Source of the DNA: Streptomyces sp. MBT53
GTDB lineage: Bacteria > Actinomycetota > Actinomycetes > Streptomycetales > Streptomycetaceae
Assembly (NCBI RefSeq): GCF_016654115.1
Contig: NZ_JAEQAZ010000003.1
Coordinates: forward strand, 62,001 to 126,000
Direction of reading: 5' to 3'
DNA: 64,000 bases
Positions within the stretch are counted from its first letter, which is position 1, and each line of letters begins with the position of its first letter. Shown here piece after piece: positions 53,242-62,252 of the stretch. The notes beneath the pieces are model-generated. The model ran no database searches, had not been told where the DNA came from, and was given only the letters and a program-made list of their open reading frames with translations. A program made the position numbers and the translations under genes.

Positions 53242-54348
53242 ATGTCCACCACCACGCGCGCGGCCGTCGTCGAGTCGGGCGGCGCACCCTTCACGCTCAC
53301 CGACGTCGAACTGGCCGAGCCCGGCCCGCACGAGGCGCTCGTCCGCGTCGTCGCAACAGGCCTGTGCCACACCGATCTTGGGGTCGCGAGCGGCGGACTG
53401 CCCTTCCCGCTTCCCGGAGTTCTCGGTCACGAGGGCGCCGGTGTCGTCGAGGAGGTCGGCTCCGCCGTCACCGGTGTCGCACCCGGCGACCACGTCGTGC
53501 TGTCCTTCACGTCCTGCGGCGACTGCCGCAACTGCCAGGGCGGACACCCCGCCTACTGCGCGACCTGGCTGCCGCTGAACCTCATCGGCGGTCGCCGCGC
53601 CGACGGCAGCAGCACCATCAGCCGGGACGGGGAGCCCCTCGGCGGACACTTCTTCGGTCAATCCTCGTTCGCCGAGCGGGCGTTGGTCGACCAGCGGAGC
53701 CTCGTCAAGGTCGATCCCGATGTACCGCTGGAGTCGATCGCCCCACTGGGCTGCGGAGTTCAGACGGGGGTCGGTGCCGTCTGGAACGTCCTCAAGCCCC
53801 GGCTCGGCGACACGGTCGTGGTGCTCGGCGCCGGAGCGGTCGGCCTGTCCGCCGTGATGGCCGCCGCACTCACGCCCGCGACCCGCATCATCGCCGTCGA
53901 CAGGATCGCCGAACGCCTTCTGCTGGCAAAGGAGTTGGGCGCCACCCACACCGTCAACGCAGGAGAGGCCGACCTCGGGGAGACCCTCGCGGTACTGACG
54001 GACGGACACGGCGCCGACGGTATCGTCGAGACCACCGGCAGTGTCGCCGTCCTCCGCCAGGGCGCCGACGCCCTCGCCGCCCGGGGCACCCTGGTCGTCG
54101 TAGGGGCGCCGCCGTTCGGCAGCGAAGTCGCCCTGGACGTCAACGGGTTGATCCCCGGGAAGCGCATCGAGGGCCTCACCCTCGGTGACAGCGAGACGCA
54201 GAGTTTCATCCCCGCGCTCGTGCGGCTGGTGAAGGAGGGGCGGCTCCCGCTGCACCGCCTGATCACGACCTATCCGTTCGCGGACATCGACCAGGCGGTA
54301 CGGGACATGAGCGCGGGCAAGGCGATCAAGCCCGTGCTCACGTTCTGA
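53242..54348 (+). CDS. Zinc-dependent aryl-alcohol dehydrogenase-like protein
   Basis: This 368-residue MDR enzyme has catalytic zinc ligands ATGLCHTD (Cys), GHEGAG (His) and GCGVQTG (Cys), the structural zinc loop CGDCRNCQGGHPAYC and the Rossmann motif VLGAGAVGLSA. It resembles benzyl-alcohol dehydrogenases (XylB/AreB). With the aldehyde dehydrogenase before it, it forms an alcohol-to-acid pair under the MarR regulator. Confidence 0.9.
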   Translation: MSTTTRAAVVESGGAPFTLTDVELAEPGPHEALVRVVATGLCHTDLGVASGGLPFPLPGVLGHEGAGVVEEVGSAVTGVAPGDHVVLSFTSCGDCRNCQGGHPAYCATWLPLNLIGGRRADGSSTISRDGEPLGGHFFGQSSFAERALVDQRSLVKVDPDVPLESIAPLGCGVQTGVGAVWNVLKPRLGDTVVVLGAGAVGLSAVMAAALTPATRIIAVDRIAERLLLAKELGATHTVNAGEADLGETLAVLTDGHGADGIVETTGSVAVLRQGADALAARGTLVVVGAPPFGSEVALDVNGLIPGKRIEGLTLGDSETQSFIPALVRLVKEGRLPLHRLITTYPFADIDQAVRDMSAGKAIKPVLTF

Positions 54349-54358
54349 GCCGACCCAC

Positions 54359-55315
54359 TCAGTCGACCGTCAGCACCAGCTTGCCCGCAGTACGGCCGGT
54401 GGCGCCGAGCGTGTGTGCCTCGGCGGCATCGGCCAGCGGGAACGCCCCGGCGATCGTCGCGCGCAGCTTCCCCGCCTCGACGAGTTCGGCGATGGCCTCC
54501 ATGTCCGCGCGATCGGCGTCGACGAGCATGCGGACCGCCCGCACGCCGAGCCGCTCGGCCTCCTCGTGGAAGTCGTCCTTGCCGATCGGGATGATCGACA
54601 CCACGACCCCGCCCGGCCGCAGCACCCGCAGCGACTTGAGTCCGGTCTCGCCGCCGAGTGTGTCCAGGACCACGTCGACGTCCTTCACGGCCTCGGCGAA
54701 GTCGGTCTCCCGGTAGTCGATCGCCTCGTCCACACCCAGGTCGCGCAGGAACTCGTGCTTGCCCGCGCTCGCCGTACCGATCACATAGGCGCCGCGCGCC
54801 TTGGCGATCTGCACGGCCACATGCCCGACCCCGCCGGCCGCCGCGTGGACCAGCACCCGCTGTCCGGGCCGGACGTCCGCGTTCTCCACCAGCGCCTGCC
54901 ACGCGGTCAGCGCGACCAGGGGTAGTGCGCCCGCCTGGACGTGGTCGACGGCGGCCGGCTTGTGGACGAAGGCGCGGGCCGGGGCGGCGACGTACTCGGC
55001 GTGCGAGCCGTGGCCCCACGGGTAGGACAGCATCCCGAAGACCTCGTCGCCGGCCTCGAAGCGGGCGACGCCCACACCGACGGCCTCGACGACGCCGGAG
55101 ACGTCCCAGCCGAGGACGAAGGGCGGCTCGCCGAGGAATCCACCGGTCTTCCGGTGCTTCCAGTCGGTGGGGTTGAGCCCGGCGGCCCGCACCCGGATCA
55201 GGATCTCGTTGGCGCGCGGCGTGGGCCGCTCGACCTCGATCACTTCGAGGACCTCGGGCTCGCCGAGGACGTGCTGACTGACGGCTCGCATGGTGTTCAC
55301 AGTGCTCATGTTCAT
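54359..55315 (-). CDS. NADP-dependent quinone oxidoreductase-like MDR
   Basis: This 318-residue MDR protein has GWDVSGVVEAVG, HAAAGGVGHVAVQIA (cofactor loop), and lacks structural zinc cysteines. It belongs to the enoate/quinone reductase group. ATG 55315 is chosen with CAGG upstream; ATG 55309 and 55291 are in frame. It is divergent from the GlxA-like regulator, which may control it. Confidence 0.85.
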   Translation of the reverse strand: MNMSTVNTMRAVSQHVLGEPEVLEVIEVERPTPRANEILIRVRAAGLNPTDWKHRKTGGFLGEPPFVLGWDVSGVVEAVGVGVARFEAGDEVFGMLSYPWGHGSHAEYVAAPARAFVHKPAAVDHVQAGALPLVALTAWQALVENADVRPGQRVLVHAAAGGVGHVAVQIAKARGAYVIGTASAGKHEFLRDLGVDEAIDYRETDFAEAVKDVDVVLDTLGGETGLKSLRVLRPGGVVVSIIPIGKDDFHEEAERLGVRAVRMLVDADRADMEAIAELVEAGKLRATIAGAFPLADAAEAHTLGATGRTAGKLVLTVD

Positions 55316-55345
55316 TGAGCCTGCCGGGTCCCGCCCGACAAGAAA

Positions 55346-55382
55346 ATGGCACGATGGCCAACCTTCGATAGAATCGTGCCAT
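55346..55382. promoter_or_regulatory. Inverted repeat at the GlxA-like gene start
   Basis: ATGGCACGAT (55346-55355) and ATCGTGCCAT (55373-55382) are perfect 10-bp inverted halves separated by 17 bp. The second reaches the start codon of the regulator. TGGCACGAT resembles the AdpA half-site TGGCSNGWW, and AdpA has the same domain layout as the adjacent protein. Confidence 0.6.
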
Positions 55383-56328
55383 GCAGCATGTGGAACGGGT
55401 CGTGGTCCTGGCGCTCGACGGCGTCTACCCCTTCGAGCTGGGCATCCCCAGCCGCATCTTCGGCGCCGCGGACGGCCGCTACGAGGTGCTGACCTGCACG
55501 GTCGACGGCCGCCCGGTGCGCACCAACGCCGACTTCTCGATCGCGGTGGAGCACGGTCCGGAGATCCTCGAAACCGCGGACACGGTCGTGGTCGCCTCCA
55601 TGGCCACCCCGCGCATCCCCGAGGGGCTGCCCGCCGAGATCGCCGCCGCCCTCGCCCGGATCCGCCCCGACGCACGCATCGTCTCGATCTGCACGGCCGC
55701 CTTCGTGCTCGCCGCCGCCGGTCTCCTCGACGGCCGCCGCGCCACCACCCACTGGCAGGTCGTGGACCACTTCCGGGCCCGGTATCCGCAGGTCGACCTG
55801 GACCCGGACGTGCTCTTCGTGCACGACGGCCGGATCCTCACCTCGGCCGGCGCGGCCTCCGGAGTCGACGTCTGCCTGCACATCGTCCGCACGGACCACG
55901 GCAGCGAACTCGCCAACACCGTCGCCCGCCGCTGTGTCGTCCCGCCGTTCCGCGACGGCGGCCAGGCCCAGTACATCCAGCAGCCGGTCCCGGACTCCGG
56001 CGCCACCAGCACGGCCGCCACCCGTGACTGGGCCCTCGGCCACCTCGACGAACCCCTCGCCCTGAACGACCTGGCCCGCCACGCCGGGATGAGCCTGCGC
56101 ACCTTCGCCCGCCGCTTCAACGACGAGGTCGGCCTCAGCCCCGGCCGCTGGCTGATCCAGCAGCGCGTCGCCCGTGCCCGCGACCTGCTGGAGGCCAGCG
56201 ACCTGTCGGTCGACCAGATCGCGGGCCGCGTCGGCTTCGCGACCGGCGCCTCCCTGCGCCAGCATCTGCACGCGGCGATTGGCGTCTCCCCGCAGGCCTA
56301 CCGGCGGACGTTCCAGGAAGCCCGCTGA
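55381..56328 (+). CDS. GlxA/AdpA-type AraC-family regulator
   Basis: This 315-residue protein has an N-terminal DJ-1/PfpI-like domain (about 5-190, with SICTAAFVLAAAGLLDGRRA) and a C-terminal AraC double HTH (about 215-312: LNDLARHAGMSLRTFARRF, VDQIAGRVGFATGASLRQHL). Such proteins act as activators or repressors. The perfect inverted repeat at its own start codon suggests autorepression and control of the divergent oxidoreductase. Confidence 0.88.
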   Translation: MQHVERVVVLALDGVYPFELGIPSRIFGAADGRYEVLTCTVDGRPVRTNADFSIAVEHGPEILETADTVVVASMATPRIPEGLPAEIAAALARIRPDARIVSICTAAFVLAAAGLLDGRRATTHWQVVDHFRARYPQVDLDPDVLFVHDGRILTSAGAASGVDVCLHIVRTDHGSELANTVARRCVVPPFRDGGQAQYIQQPVPDSGATSTAATRDWALGHLDEPLALNDLARHAGMSLRTFARRFNDEVGLSPGRWLIQQRVARARDLLEASDLSVDQIAGRVGFATGASLRQHLHAAIGVSPQAYRRTFQEAR

Positions 56329-56384
56329 ACCCGAACGTTTCGGCCCGCCCTCGCGTCGTAGGGACGACAGGCGAGGGGGAGAGC

Positions 56385-57215
56385 ATGCGCAGAGGGCTCA
56401 CGGCGGTCGCCGTGCTGGCGGCCGTGACGGCTGTGGGGTGCGGTGACGACGGGAACGGGAAGGACGTCGTGGTCGCGGGCACCCCGCCGGCCACGCCCTA
56501 CAGCGGACCGCTCTACGTACCGGCCACCGCCACCGACAAGTCGGGTGCCGCCGGCCGGGCGCTGGAGTGCGACGGGAAGATGTACGACAGCGGAGGCGCC
56601 GACGCCTGGAGCGAGGGCGACGGCGGCAGGACTCCCGAGGACGGTCTGCGGGCGTACTTCAACATGGAGCAGCCGGAAGTGCCGCGCACGGGCTATCGAG
56701 TGGAACGCAAGGCGGACGGGCGCGTGCTGTTCTCCTACGACGTCGACGGCCGCACGAAGGTCGCCGTCGTCGTCGCCAAGGACCGCAAGAACAGGCCGGG
56801 TTGGGGCCCGGAGTCCAGCGCCTCCTGCGATCCGGCCGAACTCCCGGCGGGCTTCGCCGAGGCGCACGGATACGAGATCTGGACCGACCGGGACGGCCGT
56901 CGCGTGGCGACCACGGTGGTGAGCAGCTCGGTCGGGGCCGCGCACTGCGACTGGCAGAAGGCGCACTTCCTCCAGACCGGCGAGGGCGCGAAGGGCAGGC
57001 TGTACGCCCGCGATCCCGACAAGGTGCTCCCGTCCGAGATGCTCACCGCCGCCTACGACGGTGACGTCCACATGCCGGCGAACGCCCGTGACACCGGATA
57101 CCGGTACCAGGACTGGCAGTTGTGGCTCACGCCCGACGCGTCGAAGGCGTACGTCCGCACCCCGGCCGGCGTCGAGGCCTGGCCGTCGGTGAAGGACGGC
57201 CAGGGCTGTCTGTGA
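56385..57215 (+). CDS. Hypothetical lipoprotein
   Basis: This 276-residue protein has a lipobox VTAVGC (Cys at about 19) and a mature part with no domain that I recognise. Four further cysteines (in ALECDGK, SASCDPA, AAHCDWQ, GQGCL) would suit two disulfides outside the cell. GAGGGGGAGAGC precedes ATG. Confidence 0.7.
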   Translation: MRRGLTAVAVLAAVTAVGCGDDGNGKDVVVAGTPPATPYSGPLYVPATATDKSGAAGRALECDGKMYDSGGADAWSEGDGGRTPEDGLRAYFNMEQPEVPRTGYRVERKADGRVLFSYDVDGRTKVAVVVAKDRKNRPGWGPESSASCDPAELPAGFAEAHGYEIWTDRDGRRVATTVVSSSVGAAHCDWQKAHFLQTGEGAKGRLYARDPDKVLPSEMLTAAYDGDVHMPANARDTGYRYQDWQLWLTPDASKAYVRTPAGVEAWPSVKDGQGCL

Positions 57216-57222
57216 GCCGCCG

Positions 57223-57786
57223 TCACCGGCTCATGTGCAGGGCGACCAGCAACTGCCATACCTGGTCGGCGATTTCCTCCGGCGTGCCCGCCAACAGCCC
57301 GTGCAGCCAGTCGGCCAGCACCCCGCCGAAGGTCCCGGCGACCGCCGAGGCGACCAGCGGGGCGTCCGCCGCGCCCGCGAGTTCGCGCTCACGGAGGCTG
57401 TAGGCGCGCAGGTCCCGGTGCAGGACGCGGCCCAGCGGACCACCCCCGCCCGGGCTCAACAGGCCGCGGTACAGGGCCGCGTGGGGGAGCAGACCGGCGA
57501 AGAACTCCGGCAGCGCGGGCGGCGCGTGCACCGGATCAGGCCGCCCGCGCCAGGCGTGCAGTGCCTCCACCGCGTCCCGTACGACGTCCGCGCAGGCGTC
57601 GACCGCGAGCGCCGCCAGGCCGTCGTAGTGGACGTAGAAGGTGGCCCGGCCGACCCCGGCCCTGCGCACCAGGGCGGCGACGCCGACCTCCTCCAGGGGG
57701 TGTTCGGCGCACTCGTCGAGGAGGGCCTGACGCAGCCGTGCCCGGGTGCGGGCGGCCCGCGGGTCCTCGGGCTCGGCGCGGTTCAC
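57223..57786 (-). CDS. TetR-family regulator (DUF1304 operon)
   Basis: This 187-residue protein has a TetR HTH at about residues 12-55 (LEEVGVAALVRRAGVGRATF in the turn region, YVHYDGL). The GTG at 57786 overlaps the DUF1304 stop (GTGA), so the two are coupled. Two palindromic sites around the operon's -10 are its likely operators. Confidence 0.85.
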   Translation of the reverse strand: MNRAEPEDPRAARTRARLRQALLDECAEHPLEEVGVAALVRRAGVGRATFYVHYDGLAALAVDACADVVRDAVEALHAWRGRPDPVHAPPALPEFFAGLLPHAALYRGLLSPGGGGPLGRVLHRDLRAYSLRERELAGAADAPLVASAVAGTFGGVLADWLHGLLAGTPEEIADQVWQLLVALHMSR

Positions 57787-58145
57787 TGGGAGATGAGCAC
57801 GGCGGCCAGGGCCAGCGCGCCGGGCAGCGCCTGCGCGAACAGGATGCGCCGGTTCGCCGTCACCGCGCCGTAGACGCCCGCGACCACGACACAGCTCAGG
57901 AAGAACACCTGGGCGCGGAAGCCGGTCGGGTCGGCGGCGATCAGGCCCCAGATCAGACCCGCGGCGAGGAAGCCGTTGTACAGCCCCTGGTTGGCGGCCA
58001 TCGGTGCGGTGGCTCTGGCCATCTCGGGGTCGAAGCCGTGCAGGCCGCGCCCGGGCTTCTTCTGCCACAGGAACATCTCCAGCACCAGGATGTACAGATG
58101 CAGCGCGGCCACCAGGCCCACCAGCACGTTCGCGAGCGTTTCCAC
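57783..58145 (-). CDS. DUF1304 membrane protein
   Basis: This 120-residue protein has four hydrophobic segments and the DUF1304 signs LHLYILVLEMFLW, ANQGLYNGFLAAGL and FFLSCVVVAGVYGA. Function unknown. GTG at 58145 with GAGGGG upstream. First gene of a two-gene operon with its TetR regulator. Confidence 0.83.
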   Translation of the reverse strand: METLANVLVGLVAALHLYILVLEMFLWQKKPGRGLHGFDPEMARATAPMAANQGLYNGFLAAGLIWGLIAADPTGFRAQVFFLSCVVVAGVYGAVTANRRILFAQALPGALALAAVLISQ

Positions 58146-58168
58146 GATCAGCCGACCCCTCGTCGTCT

Positions 58169-58203
58169 TGGACAGATGTCCACTATAGCTGGACACCTGT
58201 CCA
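58169..58203 (-). promoter_or_regulatory. TetR operator pair flanking the -10 of the DUF1304 operon
   Basis: TGGACAGATGTCC (58169-58181) and GGACACCTGTCCA (58191-58203) are inverted copies matching at 12 of 13 positions; each is itself a GGACA-N2-TGTCC palindrome. Between them, on the minus strand, is TATAGT, a near-consensus -10. A bound repressor would cover the promoter from both sides. Confidence 0.7.
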
Positions 58204-58219
58204 TGTACGACCACTCGGG

Positions 58220-59851
58220 TCAGGCTCCGTCGGCCGCGTACACCTCCGCCCCGCCCACGTAGGTGAGCGCCACCCGCGTCTGTGCGATCTCCTCCGGCGG
58301 AGCGGCGAACGGATCGCGGTCGAGGACCACCAGATCCGCCAGCGCGCCCGCCGCGACCCGGCCGGTGTCGTCGAGATGGTTCGCGTAGGCCGACCCGGCC
58401 GTGTACGCCGTGAGCGCTTCCGCGAGTCCGATGCGCTCGCCGGGCAGGAACACCGGCCCGGTGCTGCCGGGTTCGACCCGGTTGACCGCGACATGGATGC
58501 CGTGCAGCGGATCGGGACTGCTCACCGGCCAGTCGCTGCCCGCCGCGAGCGTGGCGCCGGAGCGCAGCAGCGCCCCGAACGGGTACTGCCACAAGGCCCG
58601 TTCGGGCCCGAGGAACGGAATCGTCAGCTCGTCCATCTGCGGTTCGTGCGCGGCCCACAGCGGCTGGATGTTCGCGACCGCGCCGAGCCGCGCGAACCGC
58701 GCCACGTCGTCCGGGTGCACCACCTGAAGGTGCGCCAGATGCGGCCGGGTGTCGCTCGGCCCGTTCGCCTCCCGCGCCGCCTCGACCGCGTCCAGCGCGT
58801 TGCGTACGGCCCGGTCGCCCAGCGCGTGGAAGTGGCACTGGAACCCGAGCGCGTCCAACTCGACGACGTACTTGGGCAGTTGGTCAGGGTCGATGAAGCT
58901 GGTGCCCCGATTGCCCGTGACGCAGCCGCACTTGTCCAGATACGGGTCGAGCAGAGCGGCGGTACCGGTCTCGGCGACCCCGTCCAGCATCAGCTTCACA
59001 CTGCATGCCCGGAACCGGCCGTGGCTCAACGCCGCCCGCCGCTCGACGAGTTCGGGGATCTGCTCGGCCCCGCGCTCCCGGTCCCACCACAGCGCGCCGA
59101 CCACCCGCGCGGTGAGCGAGCCGTCGCGGGCGGCCGTCAGATACGCGTCCGACGGATCGGCCATCCCCGCGAACTTCCCGACGATCGCGTCCTGCCAGGC
59201 CGTGATCCCGAGCGCGTGCAGATGCCGCTGGGCGTGCAGCAGCGCGGCCAGTCGGTCGCCCGGAGTGGTCGGTGGCGTGAGCCTGCCGACGAGCTGCATC
59301 GCCCCCTCTTGCAGTGTTCCAGCAGGCTCGCCCGACGCGTCGCGCTCGATCCGCCCGTCCGCCGGATCGGGCGTGTCCCGCGTGATGCCCGCCAACTCAA
59401 GGGCCCGGCTGTTGACCCACGCACCGTGATGGTCCCGGTTGGGCAGATACACCGGCCGGTCCGCTACGACCGAGTCCAGCAGCTCCTTCGTCGGCGTACC
59501 GCCCTCGAACGCCTCCATCGACCACCCGCCCCCGGTGATCCACTCCCGCTCGGGATGCGCGTCCGCGTAGGCACGCACGGCGGCCAGCGTGTCCGCCGCC
59601 GTCTTCGTCCCCGTCAGATCGCACTGGGTCAGCTCAAGCCCCGCCGGCACCGGATGCACATGCGCGTCCTGGAACCCGGGCAGCAGCAACCGCCCCGCCA
59701 GATCGACGACTTGAGTGCCAGGCCCGGCGAGGTCGTGCACCTCGGCATGTCCTACGGCCGTGATGCGGTCGCCGGTGACGGCCACGGCGGTCGCCGTGCG
59801 GCCCTCGGGGGTGAGGACGTGGCCGTTGGTGAAGAGGAGGTCTGCGTGCAT
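58220..59851 (-). CDS. YtcJ-type amidohydrolase
   Basis: This 543-residue metal-dependent amidohydrolase has the metal motif PGFQDAHVHP, the later histidines in FQCHFHALGDRAV and PHLAHLQVVH and the metal Asp in AAGSDWPVSS. Relatives include N-substituted formamide deformylase and imidazolonepropionase-like enzymes; the substrate is unknown. AAGGAAAC precedes ATG. The APC permease gene lies 20 bp upstream in the same operon and probably imports its substrate. Confidence 0.88.
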   Translation of the reverse strand: MHADLLFTNGHVLTPEGRTATAVAVTGDRITAVGHAEVHDLAGPGTQVVDLAGRLLLPGFQDAHVHPVPAGLELTQCDLTGTKTAADTLAAVRAYADAHPEREWITGGGWSMEAFEGGTPTKELLDSVVADRPVYLPNRDHHGAWVNSRALELAGITRDTPDPADGRIERDASGEPAGTLQEGAMQLVGRLTPPTTPGDRLAALLHAQRHLHALGITAWQDAIVGKFAGMADPSDAYLTAARDGSLTARVVGALWWDRERGAEQIPELVERRAALSHGRFRACSVKLMLDGVAETGTAALLDPYLDKCGCVTGNRGTSFIDPDQLPKYVVELDALGFQCHFHALGDRAVRNALDAVEAAREANGPSDTRPHLAHLQVVHPDDVARFARLGAVANIQPLWAAHEPQMDELTIPFLGPERALWQYPFGALLRSGATLAAGSDWPVSSPDPLHGIHVAVNRVEPGSTGPVFLPGERIGLAEALTAYTAGSAYANHLDDTGRVAAGALADLVVLDRDPFAAPPEEIAQTRVALTYVGGAEVYAADGA

Positions 59852-59871
59852 GGTCCGTTTCCTTGCGGGGG

Positions 59872-61362
59872 TCATGAAGAGGTGGCGAGCAGTTGCGGTG
59901 CGTCGGCGTCCGTACCCTCCCCGGACTTGAAGTAGGGCGACTTGCGTACCCACTTCGCCCAGGCGGCGGCCACGAAACCCGACGCGATCATCGCCGCGGG
60001 AGTCAGCAGCAGGAACCAGCCGTTGTCCGCGCTGACTTCGAGGTGGTCGGTGGAGGTGTAGAAGGACCAGGCGAGATAGCCGCCGAGCCCCAGCAGGGCG
60101 AGGGCGCTCAGCGTGGGGAGCACCACCGCGCGGATTCCCTGCCGCCAGTCCTCCTGGAGGAGGGAGCGGAAGCGCACGGCGGCGGCGAGGGCGGTGAGCG
60201 CGTAGGAGAGGGCGACGACGATGCCCACGGCGTTCACCGTCGCCATGATCATGTCGGCGAGGCGGGGGATCACCAGCGCGAGGGCCGCAACTGCCGTTGC
60301 CAGCGCGCCGATCAGCAGAGTGCCGAGGGCCGGGGTGCCGTAGCGCGTGCTGACCTTGGACCAGACGGGGCCGAGCGTGCGGTCGCGGCTCATCGCGAAC
60401 ATGCCGCGTGCGGTGGGGATCACGCCGGCCTGGAGGGAGGCGACCGCCGAGAACATCAGGGCCACCAGGGGCAGCGCGGCGAGCGGCTGGGAGGCGAGGC
60501 GGTCGCCGAAGTAGGCCAGGCCCTGAGCGCCGTGGCCCGCCAACTCGCCCTCGGACAGCACCCGTTGGAAGGCGATCGAGCCGAGCAGGAACAGTCCCAG
60601 CATCGTCACGAGCGTGATCAGGCCGGCCCGGGACGCGTCGCGCGGGTCGCGCACCTCCTCGTTCACGGTGAACGCGGCCTCGAATCCCCAGTAGCAGAAC
60701 ACCGAGAGCAGCAGGCCCTGCGCGAGCGCCGACGCCGAGGGGATCGCGAAGGGGTCGAACCAGCTCAGGCTGAAGGAGTGCGGGCCGGTGACGATGCCGT
60801 AGCCGCAGAAGCCGAGCAGGACGACGTACTCGAAGACCAGCAGTCCGGTCTGGAGGCGGGCGGCGGTGCGGACACCGGTGACGGCGGTGAGGGTGACGGC
60901 GACCAGGACGACGATCCCGACGGCGGTGGTCTGGGCCGTTGAGCCGGGGTCGAGATTGAGCCCGGCCAGCCGGTGCAGTCCGGCCTCCCCGGCGAGCTGG
61001 ATCATCGCCGAGCCGGTGACCGCCGTGGTGTACGCGAGGAACGCGATCGTCGCGACGATGTTCACCCACCCGACCAGGAAGCCGAGCCACGGAGTGAGTG
61101 AACGGCCCACCCACACATAGCCGTTGCCCGCGTTCGGCTCGACCTTGTTGAGGCGGGAGTAGGCGCCCGCGATGCCCAGGATCGGCAGGAACGCGAGCAG
61201 CATGATGGCCGGCAGATGCAGCCCGACCACCCCGGCGGTCACGCCGAGACCGATGCCGATGCTTGTGGTCGCGGCGGTGCTGGACGCGGCGATGGCGACG
61301 CCGTCCAGCAGACCGAGGGACTTGCGCAGTGCGGGCCCCGACGGGGGTGGCGTGTCGATCAT
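59872..61362 (-). CDS. APC-family amino acid/amine permease
   Basis: This 496-residue transporter has about twelve to fourteen membrane segments. The first shows the APC substrate-loop GVAIAASSTAATTSIGIGLG and the later NKVEPNAGNGYVWVGR is typical. It should import an amine, amino acid or amide. GGAGAG lies upstream of ATG. A strong hairpin at 61380-61406 is in its leader. It is divergent from a TetR gene. Confidence 0.87.
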   Translation of the reverse strand: MIDTPPPSGPALRKSLGLLDGVAIAASSTAATTSIGIGLGVTAGVVGLHLPAIMLLAFLPILGIAGAYSRLNKVEPNAGNGYVWVGRSLTPWLGFLVGWVNIVATIAFLAYTTAVTGSAMIQLAGEAGLHRLAGLNLDPGSTAQTTAVGIVVLVAVTLTAVTGVRTAARLQTGLLVFEYVVLLGFCGYGIVTGPHSFSLSWFDPFAIPSASALAQGLLLSVFCYWGFEAAFTVNEEVRDPRDASRAGLITLVTMLGLFLLGSIAFQRVLSEGELAGHGAQGLAYFGDRLASQPLAALPLVALMFSAVASLQAGVIPTARGMFAMSRDRTLGPVWSKVSTRYGTPALGTLLIGALATAVAALALVIPRLADMIMATVNAVGIVVALSYALTALAAAVRFRSLLQEDWRQGIRAVVLPTLSALALLGLGGYLAWSFYTSTDHLEVSADNGWFLLLTPAAMIASGFVAAAWAKWVRKSPYFKSGEGTDADAPQLLATSS

Positions 61363-61379
61363 GGCGTGCTCTCCGCTCG

Positions 61380-61406
61380 CACCGGGGGGCCCGAACGGCC
61401 CCGGTG
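61380..61406 (-). promoter_or_regulatory. Leader hairpin of the permease operon
   Basis: CACCGGGG and CCCCGGTG form a perfect 8-bp stem around 11 bases, 18-44 bp before the permease ATG. It may affect translation or be an operator. Confidence 0.4.
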
Positions 61407-61431
61407 AACGCACATGAAACTGCGCGGGCCC

Positions 61432-61460
61432 TTAACAGGTCAACGGTGTTGTCATAAGGT
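61432..61460 (+). promoter_or_regulatory. Predicted promoter of the TetR gene
   Basis: TTAACA (61432-61437), 17 bp, TAAGGT (61455-61460), 36 bp before the ATG. AACA-N9-TGTT inside it could be part of a regulator site. Confidence 0.45.
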
Positions 61461-61496
61461 GCGGACACCCGGAACCGAGCAGCGAGGAGGTGCCGG

Positions 61497-62252
61497 ATGA
61501 GCGAGCGTGTCGTCCCGGCCGCCGACCGGCGGCGCAGACGCCCCACCAAACAGGGCGTCGTCCTGTCCGAGGAACTGATCGTCGAGACCGCGCTGAGGCT
61601 GATCGAGGAGCACGGTGCCGAGGCCCTCTCCGTGCGCCGTCTCGGGCGCGCCCTCGGTGCCGACCCCAGCTCCCTGTACCGCTACTTCCGGCACACCGAC
61701 GACCTGATGCTGGCCGTCGCCGACGAGCTGATCGGCCGCACCCTGCGCACCTGGCGGCCCAGCGGCGACTGGCTGGCCGACCTGCGCGACCTGGGCCTGC
61801 GCATGCACGCGGGCGCGCTCGCGCACCCGCGAGCCGCGATGCTCAGCTCGTACCGGGTGACCGGGCGGGTGTACGAGATCCAGGCCGTGGAGACCATCCT
61901 CGGGGTGCTGCGCGGGGCCGGTTTCCCCGACGCCGACGCGGTGCGGATCTACCACGCCTACGTCGACCAGGCCCTCGCCTTCGGTGCCCTCGACTCCGCG
62001 AACACGGCGCTGCCGAAGTCCGCCCGCGACGCGGAGGCCGCCGTATGGCAGGCGATGTACGCCCGGCTGCCCGCCGACACCCACCCGCACATCGCGGCCA
62101 CGGCCCGCCATCTCGTGGCCTCCATGCGGCACAGTTCCTACCCGGCCGCGCAGGATCTGCTGCTGAGCGCGGCTGCGGCCCGGCTCGCCGAGATCCGGGC
62201 CGGGGAGCGGGCGCTGCCTACGAGGAGCGCGGGGCGAAGTCCGTCGTCGTGA
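61497..62252 (+). CDS. TetR-family regulator (TetR_C-type)
   Basis: This 251-residue protein has a basic N-terminus (DRRRRRPTKQG), an HTH at about 22-67 (LSVRRLGRALGADPSSLYRYF) and a long ligand domain. GAGGAGG precedes the ATG. It is divergent from the permease-amidohydrolase operon, its likely target. The 3' end overlaps the convergent FG-GAP gene by 35 bp. Confidence 0.87.
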   Translation: MSERVVPAADRRRRRPTKQGVVLSEELIVETALRLIEEHGAEALSVRRLGRALGADPSSLYRYFRHTDDLMLAVADELIGRTLRTWRPSGDWLADLRDLGLRMHAGALAHPRAAMLSSYRVTGRVYEIQAVETILGVLRGAGFPDADAVRIYHAYVDQALAFGALDSANTALPKSARDAEAAVWQAMYARLPADTHPHIAATARHLVASMRHSSYPAAQDLLLSAAAARLAEIRAGERALPTRSAGRSPSS

